Part shown: piece after piece, positions 45,946 to 54,969 of the stretch
Position numbering within the stretch: position 1 is the first letter of the stretch
Layout: every line of letters begins with the position of its first letter
Source: Pelagicoccus mobilis
GTDB lineage: Bacteria > Verrucomicrobiota > Verrucomicrobiia > Opitutales > Opitutaceae
Reading direction: 5' to 3'
DNA length: 64,000 nt
Assembly (NCBI RefSeq): GCF_016595505.1
Contig: NZ_JAENIL010000004.1
Span: 62,001 to 126,000, forward strand
Notes under the pieces: model-generated
The model's input: only the letters and a program-made list of their open reading frames with translations
What the model was told of the DNA's origin: nothing
Database searches by the model: none
Position numbers and translations under genes: made by a program

Positions 45946-47109
45946 CTAGTGGAGGAAGCTGCGAATCCCGGTAGCGGTGACTGACATGCCGTACTCGTTC
46001 GCTGCGTCAATTACGAGGTCGCTGCGAAGGGAGCCGCCGGTCTCGACGATGTGCTGCACGTTCGAGCGGCTGGCACGATCGATATTGTCGCGGAAAGGAA
46101 TGAACGCGTCGGACCCTAAGCAGATGTCGCTGTACTGCTTGATCCACTCCGCACGCTCCTCGCGGGAGATCGGCTCCGGGCGTGTATTGAAATTCTGGAG
46201 CATGTTCTCCTCTTCGTGGGCGCTCAAACTATCCCAGAGGAGGAACTGGTCGATAAGGTTGGTCTTCTCGACCTTCTTCAGGCCTTCCTTGAAATCGAGC
46301 CCGCGTACCTTCGGGTGGCGCTGCAGGAACCACTTGTCCGCCTTGTCGCACGCGAGGCGCGTGCAGTGGATGCGGGACTGCTGCCCTGCTCCCATCCCTA
46401 CGATTTGACCGTCGTAGGCCACGCTGATGGAATTTGACTGGGTGTACTTCAACGAAATCGCTGCGACCAACAAGGTGTCGAGAGCCTCTTCGGAAATGTT
46501 CTTGTTCTCGGAAACGACGTTCTTGAAGTCGTCTTTCGTGTAGAGTCGGCTGTTGCGCTCTTGAGCGACGGTGATGCCAAAAAGTTCACGCTTTTCGATG
46601 CCGGTCGGCATGAAGTCGTAGTCGATCTCTAACATGCAGAAACCGCCCTTTTTCTTTTTCTTGAGGATTTCAGCCGCTTCCGGCTCGAAGCCCGGCGCGA
46701 TGATCAGGTCGCTGACCTCGGTCTTGAGGAATTGAGCAAGGCTGACATCTACGACGTCGGAAACTGCCAGCACGTCGCCAAAAGAACAGAGGCGGTCACC
46801 GCCGCGAGCTCGCACATAGGCACTGGCGACTGGCGAGAAATCCGTGGTTTTAAGGAATTGGGATTCCTTGAAGGCGTCGTCGATTGGCTTGGCGATCGCG
46901 GCTCCTGCTGGGCTGACGTGCTTGTAGGAGGCCGCGGAAGCTTTTCCTGTCGCTTCCTTGAGTTCGCGCACGAGCTGCCAGGAAGTAAGGGCGTCCAGCA
47001 TGTTGATGTAGCCGGGAGCGCCGTTAACGATCTTGATCGGTGATGGCTCAGGAAACTCGAGAAAAGCTTCCTTCTGGTGAGGGTTGGTACCGTAGCGGAG
47101 AGAGATCAT
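45946..47109 (-). CDS. purH: Stand-alone AICAR transformylase (PurH C-terminal domain only), eukaryote-like
   Basis: The enzyme catalyses formyl transfer from 10-formyl-THF to AICAR, the penultimate step of IMP synthesis. I start at ATG 47109 (387 residues): the family begins with LRYGTNPHQK, so the longer frame to 47220 is unlikely. Visible blocks are IVNGAPGYINMLDA, the catalytic YKHVSPAGAA (Lys63, His64), VASAYVRARGGDRLCSFGD, VAAISLKYTQSNSISVAYDG, GAGQQSRIHCTRLA, and SDAFIPFRDNIDRA. These match the AICAR transformylase half of vertebrate ATIC closely, more than the common bacterial PurH. The IMP cyclohydrolase half is missing, so another gene must supply that step. The gene converges with AraC and is divergent from the DUF1080 gene. 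Confidence 0.88.
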   Translation of the reverse strand: MISLRYGTNPHQKEAFLEFPEPSPIKIVNGAPGYINMLDALTSWQLVRELKEATGKASAASYKHVSPAGAAIAKPIDDAFKESQFLKTTDFSPVASAYVRARGGDRLCSFGDVLAVSDVVDVSLAQFLKTEVSDLIIAPGFEPEAAEILKKKKKGGFCMLEIDYDFMPTGIEKRELFGITVAQERNSRLYTKDDFKNVVSENKNISEEALDTLLVAAISLKYTQSNSISVAYDGQIVGMGAGQQSRIHCTRLACDKADKWFLQRHPKVRGLDFKEGLKKVEKTNLIDQFLLWDSLSAHEEENMLQNFNTRPEPISREERAEWIKQYSDICLGSDAFIPFRDNIDRASRSNVQHIVETGGSLRSDLVIDAANEYGMSVTATGIRSFLH

Positions 47110-47258
47110 GCTCCTGTCTATGCGAGTCGTTTTGGCAAATGCAACCCTCAGAAGAGGCATTGCCATAAATTCCCGACGAACAGTATATTCTAGGGAATCC
47201 AAGAAATGTACTAGTCTCACCGCTTCTCAAATTTGGACCCCCTGTCACTCTCAAAACT

Positions 47259-48101
47259 ATGTTTAACGCCAAAAGACTCTCCGGATTCGCCGTAATCGCC
47301 CTGATGCCGCTAGGCCTGCAGGCTCAAGACCTCCCTGAAATCGATTGGAAGGAGCTTGGGAAGACTCAACCGTGGCTCCAAACGGAATTCCAAAAGGACA
47401 TCCCCGTGGTAACTCCCGGCACGCAAGGTTCCGCTCCCTCGGACGCGATTGTGCTTTTCGACGGGACCGACCTCTCGAAATGGGAAAAGACGCCCTTCGG
47501 TGAAGGGGTGCGCATGGATCGCACTGAGATATTCCTCCAAAACTATCAAGGCGGGAATGACCTCGGCCCGGCAGAGTGGACAGTCGAAAACGGAGAATTT
47601 GTAGTAGGCGCGAAACAAGGCAGCATCGCCACCAAGCAAGCCTTCGGGGACATGCAGCTCCACGTCGAGTGGATGGTCCCGGTCATGGAAGAAAGCCCAG
47701 GACAGAAATACGGAAATAGCGGCATTTTCATCATGGGCCTCTACGAGATCCAAGTCCTCAATTCTTACGAAAACCCAACCTACGCGAATGGCCAGGCCGG
47801 CGCCGTCTACAAGCAGCACACGCCATTGGTCAACGCGTCGAGAGCCCCGGGAAGCTGGCAGAGCTACGACATCTTCTTCACAGCTCCACGCTTCTCGGAA
47901 GATACCGGCAAGCTGATCCAGCCTGCCCGCGTCACGATCATCCACAATGGCGTGCTCGTTCAGTACAACACCGTAATCGAGGGGCCGACGGTCTTTATCG
48001 GCAAGTCCTACTACGCGAAGCACCCTGCCAAGCTCCCCATCGTCTTGCAGGACCACAACGACCCTGTCCGCTATCGTAACATCTGGGTACGGGAACTATA
48101 A
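47259..48101 (+). CDS. Secreted DUF1080 (3-keto-disaccharide hydrolase) protein
   Basis: This 280-residue protein has a signal peptide (about 1-23). The DUF1080 jelly-roll is recognisable from AIVLFDGTDLSKWE, EWTVENGEFVV, GSIATKQAFGDMQLHVEW, GNSGIFIMGLYEIQVLNSY and LPIVLQDHNDPVRYRNIWVREL. Members hydrolyse or eliminate 3-keto-glycosides that Gfo/Idh-type oxidoreductases make. Here no such partner adjoins it, but Tat-exported Gfo/Idh proteins are encoded at 24549 and 56836. It is divergent from the AICAR transformylase and 47 bases upstream of recC. Family certain, substrate unknown. Confidence 0.88.
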   Translation: MFNAKRLSGFAVIALMPLGLQAQDLPEIDWKELGKTQPWLQTEFQKDIPVVTPGTQGSAPSDAIVLFDGTDLSKWEKTPFGEGVRMDRTEIFLQNYQGGNDLGPAEWTVENGEFVVGAKQGSIATKQAFGDMQLHVEWMVPVMEESPGQKYGNSGIFIMGLYEIQVLNSYENPTYANGQAGAVYKQHTPLVNASRAPGSWQSYDIFFTAPRFSEDTGKLIQPARVTIIHNGVLVQYNTVIEGPTVFIGKSYYAKHPAKLPIVLQDHNDPVRYRNIWVREL

Positions 48102-48148
48102 CATCCTGTCCTTGAAAAATATCCGGGCGGTCGCCACCTTCCGGATAC

Positions 48149-51100
48149 TTGAAACGATCCCGGCAAAAGCAGCTCTACCTTCACACGTCTAATCGAGTCG
48201 AAAACCTGGCTCGGCGACTCGTACAGGTTTCGCAAGCTTCCCCTCTGCGGAATACCCTTTCGCAAGAAACGGTGATGACGCTCAACCCGGGCATCGCTCG
48301 CTGGCTGCAATTCGAAGTCGCGAAGTTGACCGGGGTCTCCTTCGGTTGGGATTACCCCTTGCCTGGAAAGCTCTTCTCCCGCGTCTTGCGTGGGTTTGAG
48401 CCGAGCTTCGATGCTTCCGGAGCCTTTCCAGAGGACCTCGCTCGCTGGCACCTTCTGGAGCTTTTGGGGAAATTGGAGGAGCAAGATCGTTTCGCCCAAG
48501 TTAGGAAGTATTGCCAATCTGGTGACGGCCGGCGGCGTCTCTCCTTCGCCAACCGCCTGACCAAACTCTACGACGAGTACCTCGTTTACCGACCAGATCT
48601 GGTGAACGCTTGGGAGGACGACCCAAGCTCATCCTATTTCGAATGGCAGGCGGAGCTTTGGCGAAGACTCTCTCGCAAGCTCTACCCGCGAACCCGACAG
48701 CCCCGTCATATCGCCCGCCTCTGGCAAGACCTGAAAAACGGCCAGATCCTGGAGCTCGGAATGCAACCGCCTATTTGGCCCGAGCGACTCTACGTTTTTG
48801 GCGTATCCTCCCTCGCCCCCCTCTACCTCGATCTCCTCGATCATCTCGCTTGCTACAAACCTGTTCATATCTTTCTGCTGCAACCTTCGGACATGTACTG
48901 GGCCGATCTGAAGACGACAAAACAGATCCAGAAGATCGCCAAGAAGCAATCCAGCCAGAGCGGCTTAAGCGCTCCGCCTCCAGAGGATTGGCTCTATGAG
49001 ACGGGAAACCCTTTGCTCCCGGCATTCGGCAAGCAAAGCCAGATGTTTCTCGATCTCCTCATCGACAAGGATCCTCAGCAGGACGACCTAAGCTTCGAGC
49101 AGCCTGTCGAATCCGTAAGCCAGTTGAGCTGCCTGCAATCGGATCTGTTCACCATCGAAGATAGGGATTGCGAATTGGGCTCAGAACCGTTCCCAGCCTT
49201 TGACGGTACGATTCAGGTTCATTCCTGCTCAAATCGGCGTCGAGAAGTAGAGACCATATGGGACCTGATTGTAGGACGGCTCGAAGCCGATCCCAGCTTG
49301 GAAGCAAATGACATTCTAGTGATGGCGCCGGATATCCAAAAGTACCGGTCGCACATCGAGTCCGTTTTTAAGAGCAAGAGAGGAACCGAACTTGAGATTC
49401 CCTACTCGATAGCCGATCGCTCCACGGGGAATCGTCCCGGCGTTTTTAGCGGCTTGTACGCCATACTCAAATCCGTATCCGGCAGAGCCACTTCCTCCGA
49501 GATCATGGAGATCCTGGAAACGTCTCTCGTCAGGGAATCATTTTCTTTCACCGACAGGGAGCTGGAGTGCATCGAATTCTGGATACGTGAGCTCGGTATT
49601 ACCTGGGGTTGGGAAGCGAAGCACCGTGAACAGGATTCCAGCTTCGCAACCGACCACAACACATGGAAGGAGCTGCGAATCCGTCTCTTGTCTGGAGGGC
49701 TCTTTTCTGAGAACGCCGCGACCCCAAGCGGTTTCTTGTCATATTCAGAGATCGAGGGAGATCTTAGCGATCTTGCAGGTCGATTGCTTGAATGCCTTGA
49801 ACTGCTTCGAGCGTTAAGACGCGCCTACAAGCAGGAACAGCCCCTCGATCATTGGCAGGCGCAGATCATCACGGTACTCGATAAGCTAAAGACGAACCGA
49901 GAAGATTGGCAGCGCGACTATTCTCGTGCCTCGGAACTCATTCGTGAGTGCTTGCCTGAGTCGAGCGAGGTGCTCGCCACAGGGATTGAGGTGTACGCAG
50001 CTCTCGCGGACAAATTTGAATCTACCGAAGCGGGCGGCGGTTATTTGAGCGGCGGCGTTACCTTTTGCTCCCTTAAGCCGATGAGGGCGATTCCAGCAAA
50101 TACCGTCTGTCTAATGGGCATGAACCGGGTCGACTTCCCCCGCCGCAACAGTCGCTTGAACTTCGATTTGATGGCTGTCGAGTCACGTATTGGAGATCGC
50201 AATACGCGTGACGAGGATCGACAATTCTTTTTAGAAACACTGCTTTCCGTGAGAAGCCATTTGTACATAAGCTACGAAGGGGTTTCTCCAAGCAGCGACT
50301 CTGAGAGCGAGCCATCCGCGGTGGTAGAAGAGTTGCTTCGCTATCTGCAAACGTCGATGAATCCAGAGGATTATGAAAAAATCCTGGCAAAGCAGAAACG
50401 GCAATCCTTCGACCCTGCTTACTTCGTTCCCGGCAACACGCAGACCTGGGACCCCGATCGCGCGCTTTTGCGAAATCAATTTTCTGGCGCCATCACGGAG
50501 CAGCGGACCCTTCAAAAGACGGACGATCCATCCCCGAACACTTCCGAGATAGAAGAGGTCGACCTCGAAGATCTCATCCGTTTCTACAAAGACCCTTCCA
50601 AGCATTTTGCGACTCAAGTAGCAAAACTGAGTATAGACAGGACGGAGGAACCATTGAGCGAAAGCGACGAACTTTTTCCTTCCGCCCTCGATCGATACAA
50701 ATTGAGGGATCGATTCGCCCAATTGATCTCGCTCGGCGAGCCTCCTTCATCAGTCACCCAAACGCAAGCGGCTCAGGAGAAACTCTTGCCTTTAGGCAAA
50801 CTACAGGGCCCCTCCTTTGACGAAGAGCTCGAATCAGCCCAATTGATAGCCGACGCTGTTGGCAACTTTGAATACGAGATTCGCTACCTCGAAACTGAGG
50901 TTGAAGGAATTCGATTGTTTGGAGATTCGAGAGTCCGCAAGGAGGACGGAAGACAGGTCATCGTTCAGTCAGGCGAGCTAAAACCGAAAAACGTCATCGA
51001 ATGCTGGATACGTCACCTATTTGCACTCACGCTCAATCCAGACTTCAAGGGGCAGACCTTTGTGGCGAGTCTGAATTCGAAGTCAAAACCGTTCAGCCTC

Positions 51101-51478
51101 GGCTCGGTCGAGGCCCCGAAAGACGTATTACAGAAACTCATCGCAAACTATGTAAGCAGTCTCTGCTCTCCCTTGCCCTTTTTTCCAAAATTATCGGAAG
51201 CTGCTGCTAAGGATTGGGCAGACAACCTGAGTGAAGAAAACGAAGAGCCGATGCGTGAAGTCATCGAAAAGTCTCTTTGGAATTTTCGAAGCGGACAGTC
51301 TTCTGCGAATCAGGATTGGAAGGGCCAATTCGAATGGACCGACTATGATCGCTTGTGTTTCGGCGACGCTTACGAGCCTGACGAACGATTTGTGCGATTA
51401 GCTGTAGCATTCTGGCAGCCTTATCACGCAGCAAAAGCCTCGATAGACTTGCTAGACCTGAAAGGCGGTGCCGAATGA
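48149..51478 (+). CDS. recC: Exodeoxyribonuclease V gamma subunit
   Basis: RecC (1109 residues) is the Chi-recognising, helicase-inactive subunit of RecBCD, which processes double-strand breaks. The start is a TTG at 48149 (KRSRQKQLYLHTSNRVENLA), chosen because no ATG occurs before the conserved LYLHTSNRVE start; E. coli RecC begins similarly. Visible blocks: MTLNPGIARWLQFEVAKLTG, GRPGVFSGLYAILKS-like internal region, GGVTFCSLKPMRAIPANTVC (typical RecC: GxVTFCTLMPMRSIPFRVVC), LMGMNRVDFPR. The gene overlaps recB by four bases (ATGA), and recB overlaps recD, so the order is recC-recB-recD. Confidence 0.93.
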   Translation: MKRSRQKQLYLHTSNRVENLARRLVQVSQASPLRNTLSQETVMTLNPGIARWLQFEVAKLTGVSFGWDYPLPGKLFSRVLRGFEPSFDASGAFPEDLARWHLLELLGKLEEQDRFAQVRKYCQSGDGRRRLSFANRLTKLYDEYLVYRPDLVNAWEDDPSSSYFEWQAELWRRLSRKLYPRTRQPRHIARLWQDLKNGQILELGMQPPIWPERLYVFGVSSLAPLYLDLLDHLACYKPVHIFLLQPSDMYWADLKTTKQIQKIAKKQSSQSGLSAPPPEDWLYETGNPLLPAFGKQSQMFLDLLIDKDPQQDDLSFEQPVESVSQLSCLQSDLFTIEDRDCELGSEPFPAFDGTIQVHSCSNRRREVETIWDLIVGRLEADPSLEANDILVMAPDIQKYRSHIESVFKSKRGTELEIPYSIADRSTGNRPGVFSGLYAILKSVSGRATSSEIMEILETSLVRESFSFTDRELECIEFWIRELGITWGWEAKHREQDSSFATDHNTWKELRIRLLSGGLFSENAATPSGFLSYSEIEGDLSDLAGRLLECLELLRALRRAYKQEQPLDHWQAQIITVLDKLKTNREDWQRDYSRASELIRECLPESSEVLATGIEVYAALADKFESTEAGGGYLSGGVTFCSLKPMRAIPANTVCLMGMNRVDFPRRNSRLNFDLMAVESRIGDRNTRDEDRQFFLETLLSVRSHLYISYEGVSPSSDSESEPSAVVEELLRYLQTSMNPEDYEKILAKQKRQSFDPAYFVPGNTQTWDPDRALLRNQFSGAITEQRTLQKTDDPSPNTSEIEEVDLEDLIRFYKDPSKHFATQVAKLSIDRTEEPLSESDELFPSALDRYKLRDRFAQLISLGEPPSSVTQTQAAQEKLLPLGKLQGPSFDEELESAQLIADAVGNFEYEIRYLETEVEGIRLFGDSRVRKEDGRQVIVQSGELKPKNVIECWIRHLFALTLNPDFKGQTFVASLNSKSKPFSLGSVEAPKDVLQKLIANYVSSLCSPLPFFPKLSEAAAKDWADNLSEENEEPMREVIEKSLWNFRSGQSSANQDWKGQFEWTDYDRLCFGDAYEPDERFVRLAVAFWQPYHAAKASIDLLDLKGGAE

Positions 51479-54400
51479 TTGAACTCGCAAAAGGCGCGAC
51501 GCTAATCGAGGCGAGCGCGGGAACCGGCAAGACCTACACCCTCTGCCGTATCGCGTTGCAGCTGACCCTAGAGAAAGGAATCACGCTTGATCGGATACTC
51601 GCCGTTACCTTTACCGACGCAGCGACCGAAGAGTTAGCTAGCCGTATCCACGAACTGTATCAGCAAGCGCTAAGAGAGCTTGAAACCGAGCAAATTGAAG
51701 AGTCGCTTTTGCTGGAGTGCATGGAACTCGAAGATTTCGACATCGAACGGGCTAAACGCGATCTTCGGTTCAGCTTGGAAGTTTTCGATGAAGCTCCGAT
51801 CTCCACCTTGCACGGCTTTTGCAAGCGTTCTCTAGACCAACTCGCCCTCGAGACTGAATCCCCCCTTGAAGCGGAGTTGAATCAGATTGAAACACATTTG
51901 GTCGAGCAACTCCAACAGGAGTATATTCGGCAATACGTACTGGAAGCTTCGTCCGCACTGAGCATAGCCCTAAAGCACCAAAAAGGCTTTGAGGGCCGAC
52001 TATCCGAAATCGGAAAGCAAAGCGCATCGCACCCGGAGGCTAAACTACACCCGACCGCGCATCCCGTTTCCTTTGAAACGCTAGAGCGGCGGTTCCTTGA
52101 ACTACCCGAAGCTCTGTCGGATTTCGTGTCTCGAAAGGGTGAATACATCGAACACCTAAAGGCGAATCGGGAACCAGCTATGCAGTTAAGTGGCAAGAAG
52201 CAGGATCTGTTTGCGTGTGAGGCACGAGGAAAACTGCTCGCCAATGATTTTGCTTGGTTAGAGAAATTTAGTGTAGACGCCTGGAAAAACGGCCTCAAAA
52301 AGTCGGGGTCGCATTTGAAGACGCCTCCATTCGTGAGTTTGGTCGATGCTATTCTGGAGCAGATCGACGCCGCCTTTTTGTCACTGTTGTACAACTACAA
52401 GGGGTGGCTTTCCGAGAACCTCGAGAAAGCGAAGCAACAAGCAAACTCAATTAGTTTCAATGATTTGCTCCACATCCTAAACAGAGCGCTGAAAGGCGAG
52501 TCAGGAGAAAGGGTCAGGGCAAATCTATCGAGACAATACGACGCCGCCCTAATCGATGAATTCCAAGATACGGATCGCACTCAGCTGCAAATAGCGAAAG
52601 CTCTTTTTGGAGAGGGAGAGCATTATCTCTTCTACATCGGCGACCCCAAACAAGCTATCTACCGATTTCGTGGTGCCGATATCTACGCCTATTTTCAAGC
52701 GACCGAGTCCGGAAAGCTCAAGAGGATTGAACTAACAAAAAACTACCGTAGCACGCCGCCGCTTATTCACGCAGTGAATACGGTTTTTGAAGAATCCGAA
52801 ACAGGCTTCGTAGATGATCGCATTCGGTTCACTCCGGTCGAGGCGGGACTCGAATCGGACACTGCCGACGTAAGGGCCCCTGCCCTATTCATCGAGCATC
52901 TAATGCTCGGACCACAGCAAGAAGCTGCCGAGGGGCGTTATCGCAACATCCTGACCGAAAGAGTCGCCAACGATTTCGCTAATCGAATCTCGAATGACCC
53001 AGACTTTCGCCCAGAAGAAGTAGCCTTTCTGGTAAATAGTAACTTCGAAGCGAAGACTCTCAGCGACGCCTTGCTTAAACGTGGAATCGCGTCTGCCATT
53101 CGCTCAGACCGAAGTGTATTCGACTCAAAGGAAGCAAGAGACTTGACGCTTCTTCTTGCCGCGTTGTCGTCACCGACCAGAACGTCACTAAAGCGCGGAG
53201 CCTACGCTGCGTTTAGCCCTTCGCTCCAAGCCTCGGACATTGCCGAAGCTCATTTTGACGAAAATGCGACCCCATTTTTCGAATACATCGTTGAATGGAA
53301 CAAGAGTTGGGAACGCTCAAACTTCGATGTAAACTTGCAGACCCTTCTCAAGCTCGCCAGCAGAGAAACATTCAATGACCTAGATTCAGAACGTCGACAC
53401 GCCAATATCAGCCAACTCTCCGAGTTACTCTCCGAGGCTAAGGATGAGTCAGACCTGACCCCACGCGGTTTGTACAATTGGATTTGTCGGAAAATGGTCG
53501 AAGACGCCTCCCAAAACAAAGACTGGCAGACACGAATCAGCAGCGACGAGGGCAAGCCTCAAATCCTCACTATACACAAGTCAAAGGGGCTACAGTTCCC
53601 GATAGTGATTCTCCCCTATCTCAGTTTGAAACGCGTAAAGCACGACGCTAAGGTGGCTTCGTATCATGGCTCTGACAACGAACTGATCATTGATTTCGCT
53701 CCTGATGAAAATCAGGACAGAACCAAGAGCGCCCAGTCAGAGGAACTAGCAGAACACGTCCGCCTTCTCTACGTCGCTCTTACCAGAGCTGAGAAGGAAA
53801 TGCGGATCTATCTTGCCCCTGAGGAGATTGTCAGACGCGGGAAAAAACCTCCTTCTAGCTTCTCTCGATTCATTCTCGGGGTAGATTCAAAGCCTTCGAG
53901 CGAGCTCTTAGTTGAACGCCTAAAAGCAATCGCTGCTAAATCAAAAGGGAATGTCCTTTCCCGGCAAAGTCCTTTGGAAACCGGCGAATTCAGCGAGCTA
54001 TCTAATTGTGTCGGCGATCCAAATATACCTGAGGTTGAAGCTCGTTCGCTGCAGCATCGCCAACATATGCCCTACCCGGCTCGCGTTTTGAGTTTCTCCG
54101 CTCTCAACAAGGGGATGCATCACGAAAGCGCAGGCTACTCAATCGAGGAACTAGAAGCTGCCGATTCTGATAGCGATGAAGCCGAACCCTCACCTGATCC
54201 AAGCGAGACTGATTCAGCTGAAGAACTGAGCATCTTCAGTTTGCCCAAAGGGACCCATGCAGGAGATTTGCTCCACCTGATCTTGGAACGATTCGACTTT
54301 TCTCGACCTGAAACGCTGCCAGCAACAACTCAGGCGGCATTTGAACTTCTTAAGTTCGAACCAAGCGAATTCGAGCCAATTGTTGCTGCTCAAATCGCTG

Positions 54401-54969
54401 TAATAGCAAAGCAAGAACTTGCTTCAAACTTCAGTGCTTTCTCTCTCGAACAGACCCCGAGCGAAAATCGAATTCCTGAGCTCGAATTCGCGTATCCTGT
54501 AAGCGGAGACGTAAAGCGAGAAGTTATCGACACCCTGCAAACCTCGGACCTGGGAGTCATCCCGCAGGAATGGTCGAACTCGCTAAACAAGGAGGGTTCG
54601 GCCCTAACCGCTGCAATGCTCCGGGGCTTCATCGATCTGGTACTGGAACACGAGGGGCGAATCTACATTTTTGACTGGAAGAGCAACTACCTGGGACCAA
54701 CCTCTAGCGATTACGATCAGTCCGCCATTCTCGAGTCGATGAGCGATCACAACTATTTCCTGCAGTACCTGCTCTACTGTGTCGCCGTCCTACGGTTTAC
54801 GCGTTGGCGGTTCCCAAATCAAGCGTTTGACGACGTCTTTGGCGGCGTTTTCTACATTTATGCCCGTGGCGTCAGCCCAGGTAAAGACACCGGAGTTTTC
54901 TACGACCGCCCATCAATCGAGTTGCTCGAAAAACTGGATACAGCGCTAGGAGGCCCTATTCATGATTGA
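51475..54969 (+). CDS. recB: Exodeoxyribonuclease V beta subunit (helicase-nuclease)
   Basis: RecB (1164 residues) is the 3'-5' helicase and the only nuclease of RecBCD. SF1 motifs are intact: Walker A EASAGTGKTYTL near the N-terminus, ALIDEFQDTD, GDPKQAIYRFRGADIYAY, LTKNYRSTPPLI, ILTIHKSKGLQFPIVILPYL and LLYVALTRAEK. The C-terminal nuclease domain has GTHAGDLLHLILE, LRGFIDLVLEHEGRIYIFDW and the catalytic Asp1067-x-Lys1069 (DWKSN), followed by LQYLLYCVAVLRF. It starts inside the recC stop (ATGA) and overlaps recD by eight bases, implying translational coupling. All key residues are present. Confidence 0.95.
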   Translation: MIELAKGATLIEASAGTGKTYTLCRIALQLTLEKGITLDRILAVTFTDAATEELASRIHELYQQALRELETEQIEESLLLECMELEDFDIERAKRDLRFSLEVFDEAPISTLHGFCKRSLDQLALETESPLEAELNQIETHLVEQLQQEYIRQYVLEASSALSIALKHQKGFEGRLSEIGKQSASHPEAKLHPTAHPVSFETLERRFLELPEALSDFVSRKGEYIEHLKANREPAMQLSGKKQDLFACEARGKLLANDFAWLEKFSVDAWKNGLKKSGSHLKTPPFVSLVDAILEQIDAAFLSLLYNYKGWLSENLEKAKQQANSISFNDLLHILNRALKGESGERVRANLSRQYDAALIDEFQDTDRTQLQIAKALFGEGEHYLFYIGDPKQAIYRFRGADIYAYFQATESGKLKRIELTKNYRSTPPLIHAVNTVFEESETGFVDDRIRFTPVEAGLESDTADVRAPALFIEHLMLGPQQEAAEGRYRNILTERVANDFANRISNDPDFRPEEVAFLVNSNFEAKTLSDALLKRGIASAIRSDRSVFDSKEARDLTLLLAALSSPTRTSLKRGAYAAFSPSLQASDIAEAHFDENATPFFEYIVEWNKSWERSNFDVNLQTLLKLASRETFNDLDSERRHANISQLSELLSEAKDESDLTPRGLYNWICRKMVEDASQNKDWQTRISSDEGKPQILTIHKSKGLQFPIVILPYLSLKRVKHDAKVASYHGSDNELIIDFAPDENQDRTKSAQSEELAEHVRLLYVALTRAEKEMRIYLAPEEIVRRGKKPPSSFSRFILGVDSKPSSELLVERLKAIAAKSKGNVLSRQSPLETGEFSELSNCVGDPNIPEVEARSLQHRQHMPYPARVLSFSALNKGMHHESAGYSIEELEAADSDSDEAEPSPDPSETDSAEELSIFSLPKGTHAGDLLHLILERFDFSRPETLPATTQAAFELLKFEPSEFEPIVAAQIAVIAKQELASNFSAFSLEQTPSENRIPELEFAYPVSGDVKREVIDTLQTSDLGVIPQEWSNSLNKEGSALTAAMLRGFIDLVLEHEGRIYIFDWKSNYLGPTSSDYDQSAILESMSDHNYFLQYLLYCVAVLRFTRWRFPNQAFDDVFGGVFYIYARGVSPGKDTGVFYDRPSIELLEKLDTALGGPIHD

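Noticed and set aside
47110-47220. Longer N-terminus for AICAR transformylase
   Set aside because: The family starts with LRYGTNPHQ; the extra 37 residues are not conserved.
47310-48056. Minus-strand open frame of 248 codons
   Set aside because: It is antisense to the DUF1080 gene, which has a leader and conserved motifs.
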